Source: a virus. From it: 41,659 nucleotides of DNA. Of the stretch, positions 6,414-14,171 are shown in pieces (the stretch's first letter is position 1; the number at the start of each line of letters is the position of its first letter). A model generated the notes under the pieces. The model had not been told where the DNA came from and searched no databases. It was given only the letters and a program-made list of their open reading frames with translations. A program made the translations under genes and the position numbers. The stretch covers positions 1-41,659 of the IMG/VR virus record IMGVR_UViG_3300031455_000098; one strand, given 5' to 3'.

Positions 6414-6759
6414 CGGGCGTCATCCGTTGGTGGTGCGGGGCCGGTACGGCCTGCTCGCGCTGGATCTCCTCCAGCTGCCGCCACAGCGCGTCGACGCGCG
6501 CCTCCTTGTCCAGCAGCTGCTGGTGGGTCGCCTCGGCTGCCGCGAGCGTCGCATTCGCGCGCACGATGGCGCCGATGATCGAGCCCGCGATGAACGCCGT
6601 GAACAGGGCGCCCACGAGGCAGGCGCACTGCAACGCGAGCAGCCACGGGCTGCGCGTCATGCGCTGGACTTCGCGCGCGATCTTCTGGCGTTCGTTGGTC
6701 GCGCAGATCTCGCGCTCGCGCAGAACGTCGGCCAACAGGGAACGTGCGTTGGTACTCAT
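6388..6759 (-). CDS. Single-span membrane protein with coiled coil, 123 aa
   Basis: Start ATG 6759 after GGCAGGAG; longer upstream frames lie inside the next gene. One membrane segment is clear at residues 38-65 (WLLALQCACLVGALFTAFIA then GSIIGAIV). It is preceded by a basic cytoplasmic stretch (RQKIAREVQRM) and followed by a coiled coil (AAAEATHQQLLDKEARVDAL). The 3' end overlaps the next gene by 26 bp. It is unusual for a membrane protein to lie in the middle of a transposition operon; an envelope-linked early function such as exclusion is possible but unproven. Confidence 0.65.
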   Translation of the reverse strand: MSTNARSLLADVLREREICATNERQKIAREVQRMTRSPWLLALQCACLVGALFTAFIAGSIIGAIVRANATLAAAEATHQQLLDKEARVDALWRQLEEIQREQAVPAPHHQRMTPDAGQVSRL

Positions 6760-7046
6760 CTCCTGCCCCTCAAGTGATTGCGCAGCCGGTAGTACCAGGG
6801 GCGCCTGCGCTCGCGCTTCCCGTGATGGAATGGATCGACCAGTGCGCTGTCGCGCAGACCGGCGTCGGGGATCTCGCGCTCGATGCGCTCCTGGATGGCC
6901 GCCGCGAACGTGGACCGGGCAACGCGACGCGCGCGCAAGCCCACCGGCAGACTCATGAAGTGATCGAACGTCATGACCGCGCGCAGACCCGATGCGACGA
7001 ACTGCTCGCCCCAGTGCGCCAGGTGCTCGTCGGTATGCACGCTCAT
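6756..7046 (-). CDS. Hypothetical early protein, 96 aa
   Basis: ATG 7046 (MSVHTDEHLAHWGEQFVASG), overlapping the next and previous genes by 4 bp. It contains GLRAVMTFDHFMSLPVGLRA and ends in a very basic tail (HHGKRERRRPWYYRLRNHLR). The FDHF..LP.G pattern recalls small conserved early proteins of Mu-like phages, without known role. The basic tail suggests nucleic-acid or membrane-surface binding. Confidence 0.65.
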   Translation of the reverse strand: MSVHTDEHLAHWGEQFVASGLRAVMTFDHFMSLPVGLRARRVARSTFAAAIQERIEREIPDAGLRDSALVDPFHHGKRERRRPWYYRLRNHLRGRR

Positions 7047-7438
7047 GGCGCACCCCGCGCGATCACGTCGGCCTTTTCTGCCCAGGTGCGCCAGGACTTG
7101 GCGCGCCAGAACAACCCGCGGACGCCCTCCACGCGCACGAGCGCACCGCTGTTTGCGATCGCGACGCCCGTCACCGCGCGGGTCTCCGTTCCGCGCCGAA
7201 GCGCATCGCCGCATCGCGGATCTCGGCGTGGATCGCGATCGAGCAGACGCCAGTGCAGCAGGGGGTTGTCGCGCTGTACGACGCGCGCGACCCGCCCGTA
7301 CTGCGCATAGCGGTGGAGCATGCTGCTGACTTCGCACGTCTGGACGCCGAGCTGGTTGGCGACATCCCTCGATGTCATCGCGGTCGGCGACGCGGCGAGC
7401 GTGGACTGGACGCGGGACCACAGACCTGGCGTCTTCAT
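7043..7438 (-). CDS. Winged-helix/HTH protein, 131 aa
   Basis: MKTPGLWSRVQSTLAASPTA is followed by a helix-turn-helix, MTSRDVANQLGVQTCEVSSM, with LHRYAQYGRVARVV as the wing region (residues 20-60). The layout is that of a MarR/IclR-like winged helix. The C-terminal part includes VRVEGVRGLFWRAKSWRTWA, basic and aromatic. Overlaps of 4 bp at each end. A role as early regulator or replication accessory protein is likely; the target is unknown. Confidence 0.65.
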   Translation of the reverse strand: MKTPGLWSRVQSTLAASPTAMTSRDVANQLGVQTCEVSSMLHRYAQYGRVARVVQRDNPLLHWRLLDRDPRRDPRCGDALRRGTETRAVTGVAIANSGALVRVEGVRGLFWRAKSWRTWAEKADVIARGAP

Positions 7439-7707
7439 GAGCGCTCATCCCCGGTCTGGTCGGCACACTCACGCTGGAGCGTTTCGATCAGGCTTACTGC
7501 CTGGGCGAACGTGAGCGACGCGAGCGCGGTGTCGATGCGCTCACCTGGCTCGCGCACAGGCACACCTGCGGATTCGTAGAAGCGACGGTGCAGCAGCGTG
7601 ATCTGGTCCGTGGGCAGCTCGATCTCGCCCATGAGGATTCGGATGTAGTTGCGCTGGTTCGGCGTGGCCGGGCGCGTGGGCGCGAAGCCGGTGCGGGCGG
7701 TGCTCAT
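7435..7707 (-). CDS. Hypothetical early protein, 90 aa
   Basis: Start ATG 7707 (MSTARTGFAPTRPATPNQRN); a longer frame upstream is rejected as overlap. The sequence ATPNQRNYIRILMGEIELPT and RIDTALASLTFAQAVSLIET is typical of short phage proteins whose N-terminal segment (ATPKQ..YI..L) resembles the helical hairpin seen in small replication or recombination accessory proteins. I can give no defined function. The stop overlaps the next start by 4 bp. Confidence 0.65.
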   Translation of the reverse strand: MSTARTGFAPTRPATPNQRNYIRILMGEIELPTDQITLLHRRFYESAGVPVREPGERIDTALASLTFAQAVSLIETLQRECADQTGDERS

Positions 7708-7895
7708 CGGGCACCCCCCGCGCGCCGCACGGCACAGGTTTCGCAGCGCAGCACCTTGGCTCGCGGCAGCACGAGCATGCGGAAGCCCTCGGCGGGCTTC
7801 ATCCGCCGACACGCAGGGCAGCAGCGCTTGCCGCCCTGGGCCTTGATCAGCGCGTCGTTGACTTTCGTGTAGAGGGAGTTCGCGGCGTGGGCCAT
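7704..7895 (-). CDS. Zinc-ribbon small protein, 63 aa
   Basis: A 63-residue protein with CCPAC (Cys25, 26, 29) and CETC (Cys51, 54), a two-knuckle arrangement expected to bind one zinc ion. The segment between them is basic (RRMKPAEGFRMLVLPRAKVL). ATG 7895 overlaps the stop of the transposition ATPase gene (TGATG), so its translation is coupled to it. It is likely to bind nucleic acid or protein during transposition, but this is inference. Confidence 0.65.
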   Translation of the reverse strand: MAHAANSLYTKVNDALIKAQGGKRCCPACRRMKPAEGFRMLVLPRAKVLRCETCAVRRAGGAR

Positions 7896-9148
7896 CACAC
7901 CCTCCCCACGAGTTGCGCGTCGATCCTCGTGGCGCTGGAGGCGCCAAGCTCGACCGCGAGGTTCATCGCCTTGGCCACGAGATTGTTGATGACGAGCGGA
8001 TAAAGGTGCGACTCGACATCCGTCGAGCCCTGGCGGCGGCGCGTCAAGCGCGCCCGGATCGCGTCGAACGCATCGGCCGCGAACACGTCTGACAACTGCA
8101 GGCCGATGCGCTTGAATTTGAGGGCCAAGTACTCTTCGAGATTGCCGTTGAGGCTCTTGAGCCGTGCGACCTCGCATCGGCGGATGAACTCGCGCAGATC
8201 CGGATTGCGCTGCTCGTCCAGCCGCAGCGCAAGCTCGGGCTGGCCAACGAGCACGACGCCGATCAGTTTCTTGAAGCCGTCCTCCATCTCCCAGAAGCGC
8301 TTGAGGTACTTGATCGTGGGGTTGGAGAGGTCGTGGGCTTCCTCGATGATCAGGACGTGCGCATGACCGATGCCAGCGCTGGCAGCGAGGATGCGCTGGA
8401 TCTGGCGCGCCTTTGCTTCGAGCGAAAGCTTGGGCTGTTCGGCAGACAAGTCGGCGATGATCGCGTCGCAGATGTGCGCCGCGGTCAGCGCCTTCTTGTC
8501 GATCGTCTGAGGCTGGATGACGACGATCCGTTCGTTGTCGCGGCGTAGGCGATCGAGCAGGTCGCGGCGCAAGGTGGTCTTGCCGCTGCCGCTTTCACCG
8601 ATGATCGCCAACAGCCCCGCGTGCTTGGCCGCGTAGTACATCGACTCGCGCACGTAGCGCTGGTCGCGCGACAGGTAGACATCCTGCGGGCCCTGCACGT
8701 CGTTGACGAACGGGTGGGTCGCCAACTTGAAGTGTTCCTTTGCCGCGGGTGATAGCATTTCGTTCTCCGGTAGATCGAGTGAGGTCGCCTGCTCTGGCTC
8801 TGAATTGGCCTTCGCGCCCGAGCGGGAATTACTGGAGCCGGCGTGGGGATCGAGGTCACCCTCGATCTCCCACGCCGTTGCCGCGATGGCATCGGGCACG
8901 TTGTGTTCGCGCAGGAATTGCGCCGTCGTGGACTCGATGAGTTCGCGCGGCAACGTCATGGGCCAGACGCGCCGCGTGATCAGCGTGGAAATCGTCGTGT
9001 GCGACATGCGCTGACCGACCCGGACGCCGCTCTGATACGTGAGCCGGCTCGCGAGATCGCCTTGCTTGAGCGCGTGGTCGTAGAGGATCGCGCGGAGCTT
9101 GTAGGGCCCCGTGCTCTTCTCGCTGGACAGTGGACGGCCCGTGATCAT
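7895..9148 (-). CDS. ExeA-like AAA+ transposition ATPase (MuB/TnpB functional analogue)
   Basis: A 417-residue protein starting at ATG 9148; the longer frame upstream reads through the next gene. The N-terminus (17-60) has an HTH-like region, LKQGDLASRLTYQSGVRVGQ and SHTTISTLITRR. The ATPase core has Walker A GESGSGKT at 184-191 and Walker B VLIIEEAHD at 265-273, then a YLKRFWEMEDGFKKLIGVVL segment with sensor 1 and arginine-finger region LREFIRRCEVARLKSL. This matches the ExeA-type ATPases paired with the transposase of BcepMu-like phages, which choose target DNA and activate the transposase. The transposase gene lies two genes upstream in the operon. Confidence 0.85.
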   Translation of the reverse strand: MITGRPLSSEKSTGPYKLRAILYDHALKQGDLASRLTYQSGVRVGQRMSHTTISTLITRRVWPMTLPRELIESTTAQFLREHNVPDAIAATAWEIEGDLDPHAGSSNSRSGAKANSEPEQATSLDLPENEMLSPAAKEHFKLATHPFVNDVQGPQDVYLSRDQRYVRESMYYAAKHAGLLAIIGESGSGKTTLRRDLLDRLRRDNERIVVIQPQTIDKKALTAAHICDAIIADLSAEQPKLSLEAKARQIQRILAASAGIGHAHVLIIEEAHDLSNPTIKYLKRFWEMEDGFKKLIGVVLVGQPELALRLDEQRNPDLREFIRRCEVARLKSLNGNLEEYLALKFKRIGLQLSDVFAADAFDAIRARLTRRRQGSTDVESHLYPLVINNLVAKAMNLAVELGASSATRIDAQLVGRV

Positions 9149-9149
9149 G

Positions 9150-9461
9150 TCAGCGCACCACGGCCAGGCGCATGGGCTGCGCGACGCGCAGCGGCTCGAC
9201 CTGGGCATCACGCGGCAACGCGACGAGCATGCCGGCCTGGTGGTGGCTCGCATCGTGTGCGGCGATCACGACGCACCAGATGCGCGCCCCATCCATCACA
9301 CCCATCGCATCGTGCGAGAGCAGCGCGAACACGTGGTCGGGATCGTTGACCGGTTGGAACAGCCGCCCGGGCATCATCTGATGCACGCGCGGGAACGGGC
9401 GACACGGTGGCGCGCAATCGAGCGCGTCGACCGATGAAACTGCGGGGGCTGCGTATGACAT
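9150..9461 (-). CDS. Hypothetical protein between transposase and ATPase genes, 103 aa
   Basis: ATG 9461 with GGAG upstream; MSYAAPAVSSVDALDCAPPC then FPRVHQMMPGRLFQPVNDPD. The core alternates hydrophobic strands (VFALLSHDAMGVMDGARIWC, VVIAAHD) and ends QVEPLRVAQPMRLAVVR. Possibly a small beta-rich protein. It is not recognised and has no known motif. Its constant neighbours suggest an accessory role in transposition or early growth. Confidence 0.6.
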   Translation of the reverse strand: MSYAAPAVSSVDALDCAPPCRPFPRVHQMMPGRLFQPVNDPDHVFALLSHDAMGVMDGARIWCVVIAAHDASHHQAGMLVALPRDAQVEPLRVAQPMRLAVVR

Positions 9462-9504
9462 GGCGGATCTCCTGTTTGGGGGGCGTGGGTGGAAAACCCG
9501 GCGG

Positions 9505-9981
9505 TCAGCCGGGGGTGGGTGTGGGCGTGCGCAGCATCGACACCAGGCCGGCATGGACGATCTTGTCGGCGGCTTCGTTGATGAGCTGGTCGGTTGCCTC
9601 GTCGATGAGCAGGTCGCGTACAGTCGAGGCGGACCCAGGCGTGGCACGTTCGGTCGCTACTGCGGGTGCCTCGCTGCCATCGGCGTGGCGCTCGCGGAAC
9701 GCAAGCGTCTCGACCGGCTCGACGAACGTGACCCAGTTGTCGAGCGAGACGAACTCGGTGTGACCGGCGGGGCGGTGGCCGACTTCACCGAAGTGCACGC
9801 GGCACGCGATCACGACCACCGTATCTTCGACCGCGCGTGGATCGGTCTCGACAGAGTCGCCCTCGTCGGTCTGACGCACGCAGACACATTCCTGCAGGGC
9901 AACGGCGTGGACGACGAACGCATCGCCGGCCTTCGCCTCGCGGAGAAGGTTCGGCTCTCTAATGAAAATGCTGGCTCTCAT
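9505..9981 (-). CDS. Hypothetical protein downstream of transposase, 158 aa
   Basis: ATG 9981 with AAGGAG; begins MRASIFIREPNLLREAKAGD. The sequence is strand-rich: AFVVHAVALQECVCVRQTDE, DTVVVIACRVHFGEVGHRPA, TEFVSLDNWVTFVEPVETLA. A C-terminal helical tail follows (DLLIDEATDQLINEAADKIV). There is no recognised family. The single Cys-x-Cys is not a convincing metal site. It sits 17 bp after the transposase gene and is probably translated from the same message. Confidence 0.6.
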   Translation of the reverse strand: MRASIFIREPNLLREAKAGDAFVVHAVALQECVCVRQTDEGDSVETDPRAVEDTVVVIACRVHFGEVGHRPAGHTEFVSLDNWVTFVEPVETLAFRERHADGSEAPAVATERATPGSASTVRDLLIDEATDQLINEAADKIVHAGLVSMLRTPTPTPG

Positions 9982-9998
9982 GGCGGGGGCTCCTTGGG

Positions 9999-11774
9999 TC
10001 AGCGCACCGCGACGAGGCGCGGCGCGTCGGTGGGTGCCGGCGGCATGCCGGCAGAACTGAGTTGCTGGATGCGCTCGACGAGCCGCTCGACTTCCTCGTG
10101 CGGCACGCCGTCGGGAAACCACGCCCGCACGGCTTCGGCTTCGGCGGCGACCAGGGGGCGCTGCAGGCGCGCGCGCAGTTCCATGAGCGCGTCGATGTGC
10201 GTGAGGGGACGCAGCTCGACGTGCATCGGGTTTGGCAAGTGCAGCTCGGTGCCGCGACGCTGCATGTACGCAGGCGTCTGCTCGGCTTTCTCGCGCGAGT
10301 CGGCGAATGGATCGATGCGGCCATCGAACGCGATGGCGCCCTTGGTTTTCGCGGCCGTGGCATCGAGCGTTTCGCGCGCGCCGTAGGCCGCTTCGTTGGC
10401 CTCCTTGCGCGCGGTGTCGACATCGGTGTCCGCCTGCGCCGCGTAGCGCTCGCCATAGACCGGCGCGTCGGCAAAGAAGCCCGCGGCGTCGAGTGCGATC
10501 GGCTCGCACTCCCAGTAGCGCGTGCTGCCGTCCTCATCCTTGCCGACGACGAAGATCGCCGGGGCACGGTACGGATTGGCGACCACGTCGACGGTTTCGC
10601 CGACGCGCACGCACGGCACGTGCGCGACGCTGTAGGTCGCGCGCTCGTGACCGCGCGGGCGGAACGTGATCGTAAGGTTGCCGATGACCGTGCGCGGCTC
10701 GGGCTTGGAATGCATGAGCACGGCGCAGGTCGCGATCGGCGGGCACAGGCGCAGCTGGTCGGTACGGATCGTCTGCCACAGCGCGTCGCGGGTGTGGCCG
10801 TGGCGGCGCATCACGTGTGCCCCGTTGAATCCGCGCAGCCACGTGTCCAGGTGGGCGTTGAGCTGCTCGATGCTGTCGATGCGCGTGAACGTGAGCCGGC
10901 CCTCGAACTTGCGCTCGATCACGTTGTGCACGCACTCGATCTGACCCTTCGCGCGCGGGTTGCCGGGGATGTGCGCCCAGTGGCGGACGGCCAGCTGATC
11001 GAGCAGGTTGCGAATGCCGTGGCTCTGGTTGGCTGAGCCTGCATCCCAGACGAACATCCACGGCACGCCGTGCATGACGCGGCCGGGCTGCGGCCGGAAC
11101 GCGAACAGCAGGAAATCGAACAGGGTTTTCTGATCCTCGCCCGCGGCCTCGTAGTAGCGCGCGATGACATCGCCCGTGTAGTGATCCGTCAGCGCGTAGC
11201 GCATGACGCGCTGATTGCCGATGCGCGCCAGATCCTTGGGCTTGCGCGCGTTGAACGTGCGCTCGTCCATGACCGCGGCCTGGCCGTTGCGCAGGTAGTA
11301 CAGGACGCAGATCGACGCATCGAGCTGCCAGACGTGGTTGGGGTGGAGCGAGCGCATGCTCGTGTGCGGCGTGGGCTGCGCGAGCTGGCTCGGATGACAG
11401 CCCTCGCGCCGCATGATGCGCAGCATCGTGGTGGGGCTCACGCGCTCGGTGAGAATGCCGTTCGCCCCGGCGACATCGATCGCATCGCACACCGGGAGCA
11501 TGCGCTTTCCGGTGGTTCGACGAGAGGCTTGCAGCATCGCGGCGACCGTGCGCACCTGGTCGACGCTCACGCGGCTGTCGCCTTTGTCGGCGCGCAGCTT
11601 GCGGCCGCTGTTGTAGCCGACCTTGCGCAGGCGGGAGTAGAACGTCTGCACGCTCACGCCCAACGCGCGCGCACCTTCGGCCGCAATCTCTCCGCGGCCT
11701 TTGTGCGGCGCTTGCGTGAGTTGCTCTGCGTAGCGTGCGAGCAGCTGCATCGTTGCCAGTTCCCCTGCGTGCAT
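9999..11774 (-). CDS. Mu-type DDE transposase (BcepMu TnpA-like)
   Basis: A 591-residue protein that cuts and joins phage ends for integration and replicative transposition. The N-terminus (30-60) holds an HTH, ARALGVSVQTFYSRLRKVGY. The integrase-fold catalytic core has WQLDASI (Asp152), MFVWDAGSANQ (Asp244) and AKGQIECVHN (Glu280), giving D-x91-D-x35-E, a complete DD35E triad. A beta-barrel region follows (about 350-420), with VRVGETVDVVANPYRAPAIF, and a helical C-terminus that in this family contacts the partner ATPase. ATG 11774 has an AGGGG site; an alternative ATG lies 8 codons later. No defect is visible, so the enzyme looks intact. Confidence 0.9.
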   Translation of the reverse strand: MHAGELATMQLLARYAEQLTQAPHKGRGEIAAEGARALGVSVQTFYSRLRKVGYNSGRKLRADKGDSRVSVDQVRTVAAMLQASRRTTGKRMLPVCDAIDVAGANGILTERVSPTTMLRIMRREGCHPSQLAQPTPHTSMRSLHPNHVWQLDASICVLYYLRNGQAAVMDERTFNARKPKDLARIGNQRVMRYALTDHYTGDVIARYYEAAGEDQKTLFDFLLFAFRPQPGRVMHGVPWMFVWDAGSANQSHGIRNLLDQLAVRHWAHIPGNPRAKGQIECVHNVIERKFEGRLTFTRIDSIEQLNAHLDTWLRGFNGAHVMRRHGHTRDALWQTIRTDQLRLCPPIATCAVLMHSKPEPRTVIGNLTITFRPRGHERATYSVAHVPCVRVGETVDVVANPYRAPAIFVVGKDEDGSTRYWECEPIALDAAGFFADAPVYGERYAAQADTDVDTARKEANEAAYGARETLDATAAKTKGAIAFDGRIDPFADSREKAEQTPAYMQRRGTELHLPNPMHVELRPLTHIDALMELRARLQRPLVAAEAEAVRAWFPDGVPHEEVERLVERIQQLSSAGMPPAPTDAPRLVAVR

Positions 11775-11792
11775 TCCCCTGCCCCTGCCCCG

Positions 11793-12629
11793 TTATTCGC
11801 CCAGGTCCGTTTCGATCTGTCGGAGCCATTCGGCGACGAGGTTGAGATCGTTCTCGATGCGCTGCGTGACCTCCTCATCCGCCTGCAGGCCGGCGTCGGC
11901 GTAAACCGAATCGATCGCGCGCGCGGTGTCGCGCAGGTGCTTGAGGTTGGTCGCGCACTCGACCGTGTACTGATCGAGATCGTTGAGCAGTCCGGCGACC
12001 TGTTCGCGCTGGCTGCTGCGCGTGGCGCGGCGCGAGAGCTTGTTGATTCGCTCATCCTTGTTGCGGATGATTTCCTCGTCGGCGGCTTTCTCGTCCTCAC
12101 GCTCGGCGCGCTCGGCGCGCAGCGTGCGCTTGAGCTCGCGCACGCTCATGCGCTCGATCTTGTCGAGCGTGAGCCCGGCCAACGTGCCGCCGGCTTCCAG
12201 ATCGTCCAGCGTGTCGTCATCCTCGCTCAGCAGCTCCAGCGCCTTGCTGACACCGAGCGCCTGGATCGCGCGGCGATCCTGCAGCTTGAACGCGGCCTGC
12301 ATCGCGCGCTGAGCGAAGCGAGGCGGGAGGCCGATCCGATCTAGCGCGGTGGCGAACACTTCGCGCGTCTCGCGTTCGCGGATCTGGATCAGCAGGCAGC
12401 CCATTTCGATCATGCGGGACGCGCTCTCCGCTGCGCGGTGGTGGATCGCGGCGATGTAGACGTCGAGGTTGTAGGCGATGTCGATGCTGAACTGCCGGTC
12501 AACCAGCGCGACGTTGCGCGAGAGTTCCGACGCCGCGGCGCCAGCGCTTTCGAGCGCCGCGTGATCCACGCCGGCGGCCGCGATGCCGTCTGTTGCTTCG
12601 GGTGAACGCTGTGTGCGGGGACGTGCCAT
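11793..12629 (-). CDS. Coiled-coil phage protein, DUF3102-like, 278 aa
   Basis: Residues 40-110 carry a ParB/KorB-like or DUF3102-like helical region: RAAESASRMIEMGCLLIQIR, then REVFATALDRIGLPPRFAQR and AMQAAFKLQDRRA, ending in GVSKALELLSEDDD. From about 160 to 220 is a long charged coiled coil (RELKRTLRAERAEREDEKAA). The last 60 residues are helical. Comparable proteins precede the transposase in BcepMu-like phages, where they may organise DNA or regulate early expression; function is not established. ATG 12629 starts 7 bp downstream of the HTH gene's stop. Confidence 0.65.
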   Translation of the reverse strand: MARPRTQRSPEATDGIAAAGVDHAALESAGAAASELSRNVALVDRQFSIDIAYNLDVYIAAIHHRAAESASRMIEMGCLLIQIRERETREVFATALDRIGLPPRFAQRAMQAAFKLQDRRAIQALGVSKALELLSEDDDTLDDLEAGGTLAGLTLDKIERMSVRELKRTLRAERAEREDEKAADEEIIRNKDERINKLSRRATRSSQREQVAGLLNDLDQYTVECATNLKHLRDTARAIDSVYADAGLQADEEVTQRIENDLNLVAEWLRQIETDLGE

Positions 12630-12636
12630 GTGATCC

Positions 12637-12954
12637 TCAGTGCGGGTGTGTGGAGAAGCGCTGACGCGCGTCGGTGAGGCGGTCTTGCGCCTTGGCCAAG
12701 GCGGCGCCCGTGGCCAGGCTGATCTGGACGATGCGTGGCGCCAGGCGCCAGCGATTGATGGTTTCGTCGATCGGCTCGGCGAGACCGGCTTCGCGCAGGT
12801 TGGCGAGATCGCGCGTGACGTTGCTCGGGCTCGTGCGCAAGGCGAGGGCGAGCTCGCTCGGCGCGATGCCTTCGATCTCGTGACCCGCCAGACGCAGGAG
12901 CATCTGCAGGACGCGTTGCTGGGCAGCGTTGATGTAGCGGCGATCCGCGCTCAT
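12637..12954 (-). CDS. Winged-helix transcription factor, 105 aa
   Basis: MSADRRYINAAQQRVLQMLL forms helix 1; IEGIAPSELALALRTSPSNV and TRDLANLREAGLAEPI give a clear helix-turn-helix with recognition helix near residues 40-58; INRWRLAPRIV forms the wing. This is the MarR/IclR-type fold, about 60 residues, with a helical C-terminal tail. It is a probable regulator within the early operon. The start overlaps the stop of the upstream gene by 4 bp. Confidence 0.7.
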   Translation of the reverse strand: MSADRRYINAAQQRVLQMLLRLAGHEIEGIAPSELALALRTSPSNVTRDLANLREAGLAEPIDETINRWRLAPRIVQISLATGAALAKAQDRLTDARQRFSTHPH

Positions 12955-13169
12955 GCGGCCACCTGCGCGCGCACGTACTTGCGCGACATATCCCAGTCGC
13001 TGATTTGCACGTAGCCCGCATCATCCGGCCCCCCCTGGCCGCGGTAGGAATCGCACTGGAGCGTCGATTGCCGGCGGACCTCGCAGCGGTGCACGAACAC
13101 CAACGGCGGGGAATCCGGTCGATCGACACGACGCACGCACATGCCGGCGCGCAGACAGGAAGGTTTCAT
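12951..13169 (-). CDS. Hypothetical early protein, 72 aa
   Basis: ATG 13169 (MKPSCLRAGMCVRRVDRPDS), with VFVHRCEVRRQSTLQCDSYR and a C-terminus ending in SRKYVRAQVAA. Four cysteines are spaced singly (5, 11, 31, 39) without a CxxC knuckle, so a metal site is uncertain. The strand-rich start resembles a small SH3-like or cold-shock-like barrel, but I cannot assign a family. It overlaps both neighbours by 4 bp. Confidence 0.55.
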   Translation of the reverse strand: MKPSCLRAGMCVRRVDRPDSPPLVFVHRCEVRRQSTLQCDSYRGQGGPDDAGYVQISDWDMSRKYVRAQVAA

Positions 13170-13636
13170 TGCAGGTCGAGCTCCGGTTGGGCGTGGCGTT
13201 CCACCTCGGCGCGTTCGCGTGCGAGGCGTTCGATGGCATCGGTGACCGCGGCGATCGTCGGCGCGGCCTGCGCCTTGCCCGCGGTGAACATGAGCAGCGC
13301 ACCGATCGCGCTGGTGCAGGCGTCCTGCACGGCGTGGATGTCGGCGGGTGTGGCCTTGCGGCCTGTGGGGATATCGATCACGAGCTTGCGCGCGGACGCG
13401 GCCAGGTGCTGCGTGACGAAGGTGGCGTGGCAGGCGACCTCGAACGGGCGGATCAGGCGCGCGGGGATGCTGGCGCTCTCGATGTACTTGTAGAGCGTCC
13501 ACTTGGACGCGATTCCCATGTCCTCGGCGATGCGATCGACCGACATCTGGTGGCGCTCTCGCGCGAAGTCGACACAGGCCTCGATCGCGTCCTGCAGGGA
13601 CGTTGGGCGGTAGCCCTTCCAATTACGGCGCGGCAT
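13166..13636 (-). CDS. HTH-containing early protein, 156 aa
   Basis: ATG 13636 (MPRRNWKGYRPTSLQDAIEA) with a GGAGGGG ribosome binding site; an upstream ATG 33 bases earlier lacks a site. Residues 27-60 contain a helix-turn-helix, MSVDRIAEDMGIASKWTLYK and YIESASIPARLI. The rest is helical with a hydrophobic alanine-rich patch (AIGALLMFTAGKAQAAPTIA). Proteins of this layout (MPRRNWKGY.. start with a phage-regulator type HTH) are common in early operons of transposable phages of Xanthomonadales and Burkholderiales, where the role is unknown. Confidence 0.65.
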   Translation of the reverse strand: MPRRNWKGYRPTSLQDAIEACVDFARERHQMSVDRIAEDMGIASKWTLYKYIESASIPARLIRPFEVACHATFVTQHLAASARKLVIDIPTGRKATPADIHAVQDACTSAIGALLMFTAGKAQAAPTIAAVTDAIERLARERAEVERHAQPELDLQ

Positions 13637-13764
13637 TGGGCACCCCTCCGATGGGCGGGCCACAAACACGGGACGGGTTTGCTATTGCGCAAACGGCTTG
13701 CGCATGGCGAAATGCCCGAATGAGCACACTCACCACCGACTTAGCGTGTGTCCTTGTCACTGGG
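13637..13764. other. Non-coding gap inside the early operon
   Basis: 128 bases between the Ner-like gene and the next early gene. TTGCGCA occurs at 13685 (within the palindrome TTGCGCAA, 13685-13692) and again at 13698, 13 bp apart. The repeats could bind a regulator or set a second early promoter. No ORF with a ribosome binding site is visible here, and no clear terminator. Confidence 0.35.
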
Positions 13765-14052
13765 TCAGCCAGCGGACGCACGGAGCAGCTCCGCGACCTG
13801 CATCGCCGACATGACCGGGCGGCGGGAGCGCTTGGCCGATGGGCTGTGCCACTGGGGCCAGAGCTCGGCGAGCGCCATCCCTGTAATTGCCGCGATGCGA
13901 GCCTCGATCTTCTTGCTACGGCTGCGGCCGTGGATAACGGCCCCGACCGTCGTGGCTTCAACGTCACATTCGCGCGCGACGCCGGTCTGCGTGTAGCCAC
14001 GCAGCGCGAGCGCGTACTTGATGAGAGCTGGTTGCTGTGGGGATGGGCTCAT
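13765..14052 (-). CDS. Ner/Nlp-type HTH regulator, first gene of early operon
   Basis: A 95-residue protein. Residues 8-68 are a lambda-repressor-like HTH domain of the Ner/Nlp type: LIKYALALRGYTQTGVAREC, then DVEATTVGAVIHGRSRSK, then ALAELWPQW, the conserved end of the domain. Its recognition region is the same 14 residues (TTVGAVIHGRSRSK) as in the divergent regulator at 14172. In Mu, Ner represses the early and repressor promoters. ATG 14052 is chosen because it leaves a clear intergenic control region; ATG 14067 in the same frame is an alternative. The C-terminal tail (SPSAKRSRRPVMSAMQVAEL) is basic, then helical. Confidence 0.8.
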   Translation of the reverse strand: MSPSPQQPALIKYALALRGYTQTGVARECDVEATTVGAVIHGRSRSKKIEARIAAITGMALAELWPQWHSPSAKRSRRPVMSAMQVAELLRASAG

Positions 14053-14107
14053 TGCTCGTCTCGTCATCCGGCGGCGGACAGTTCGCCGCTCAAAAATGTG
14101 CGCGTGA

Positions 14108-14133
14108 AATGTACTACAGTGCGACGGTACATT
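14108..14133. promoter_or_regulatory. Candidate operator between divergent regulators
   Basis: Perfect inverted repeat AATGTAC-N12-GTACATT, with half-sites 19 bp centre to centre, close to two helical turns. It lies near the middle of the 119-bp region between the two regulator genes. TACAGT inside the spacer and TACATT could serve as -10 elements. Because both regulators share the same recognition helix, both may bind here. Function is inferred from position and symmetry. Confidence 0.6.
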
Positions 14134-14171
14134 CATGGCGCGCGAACGTCAAGCGGCATGGCCTCGCGCTG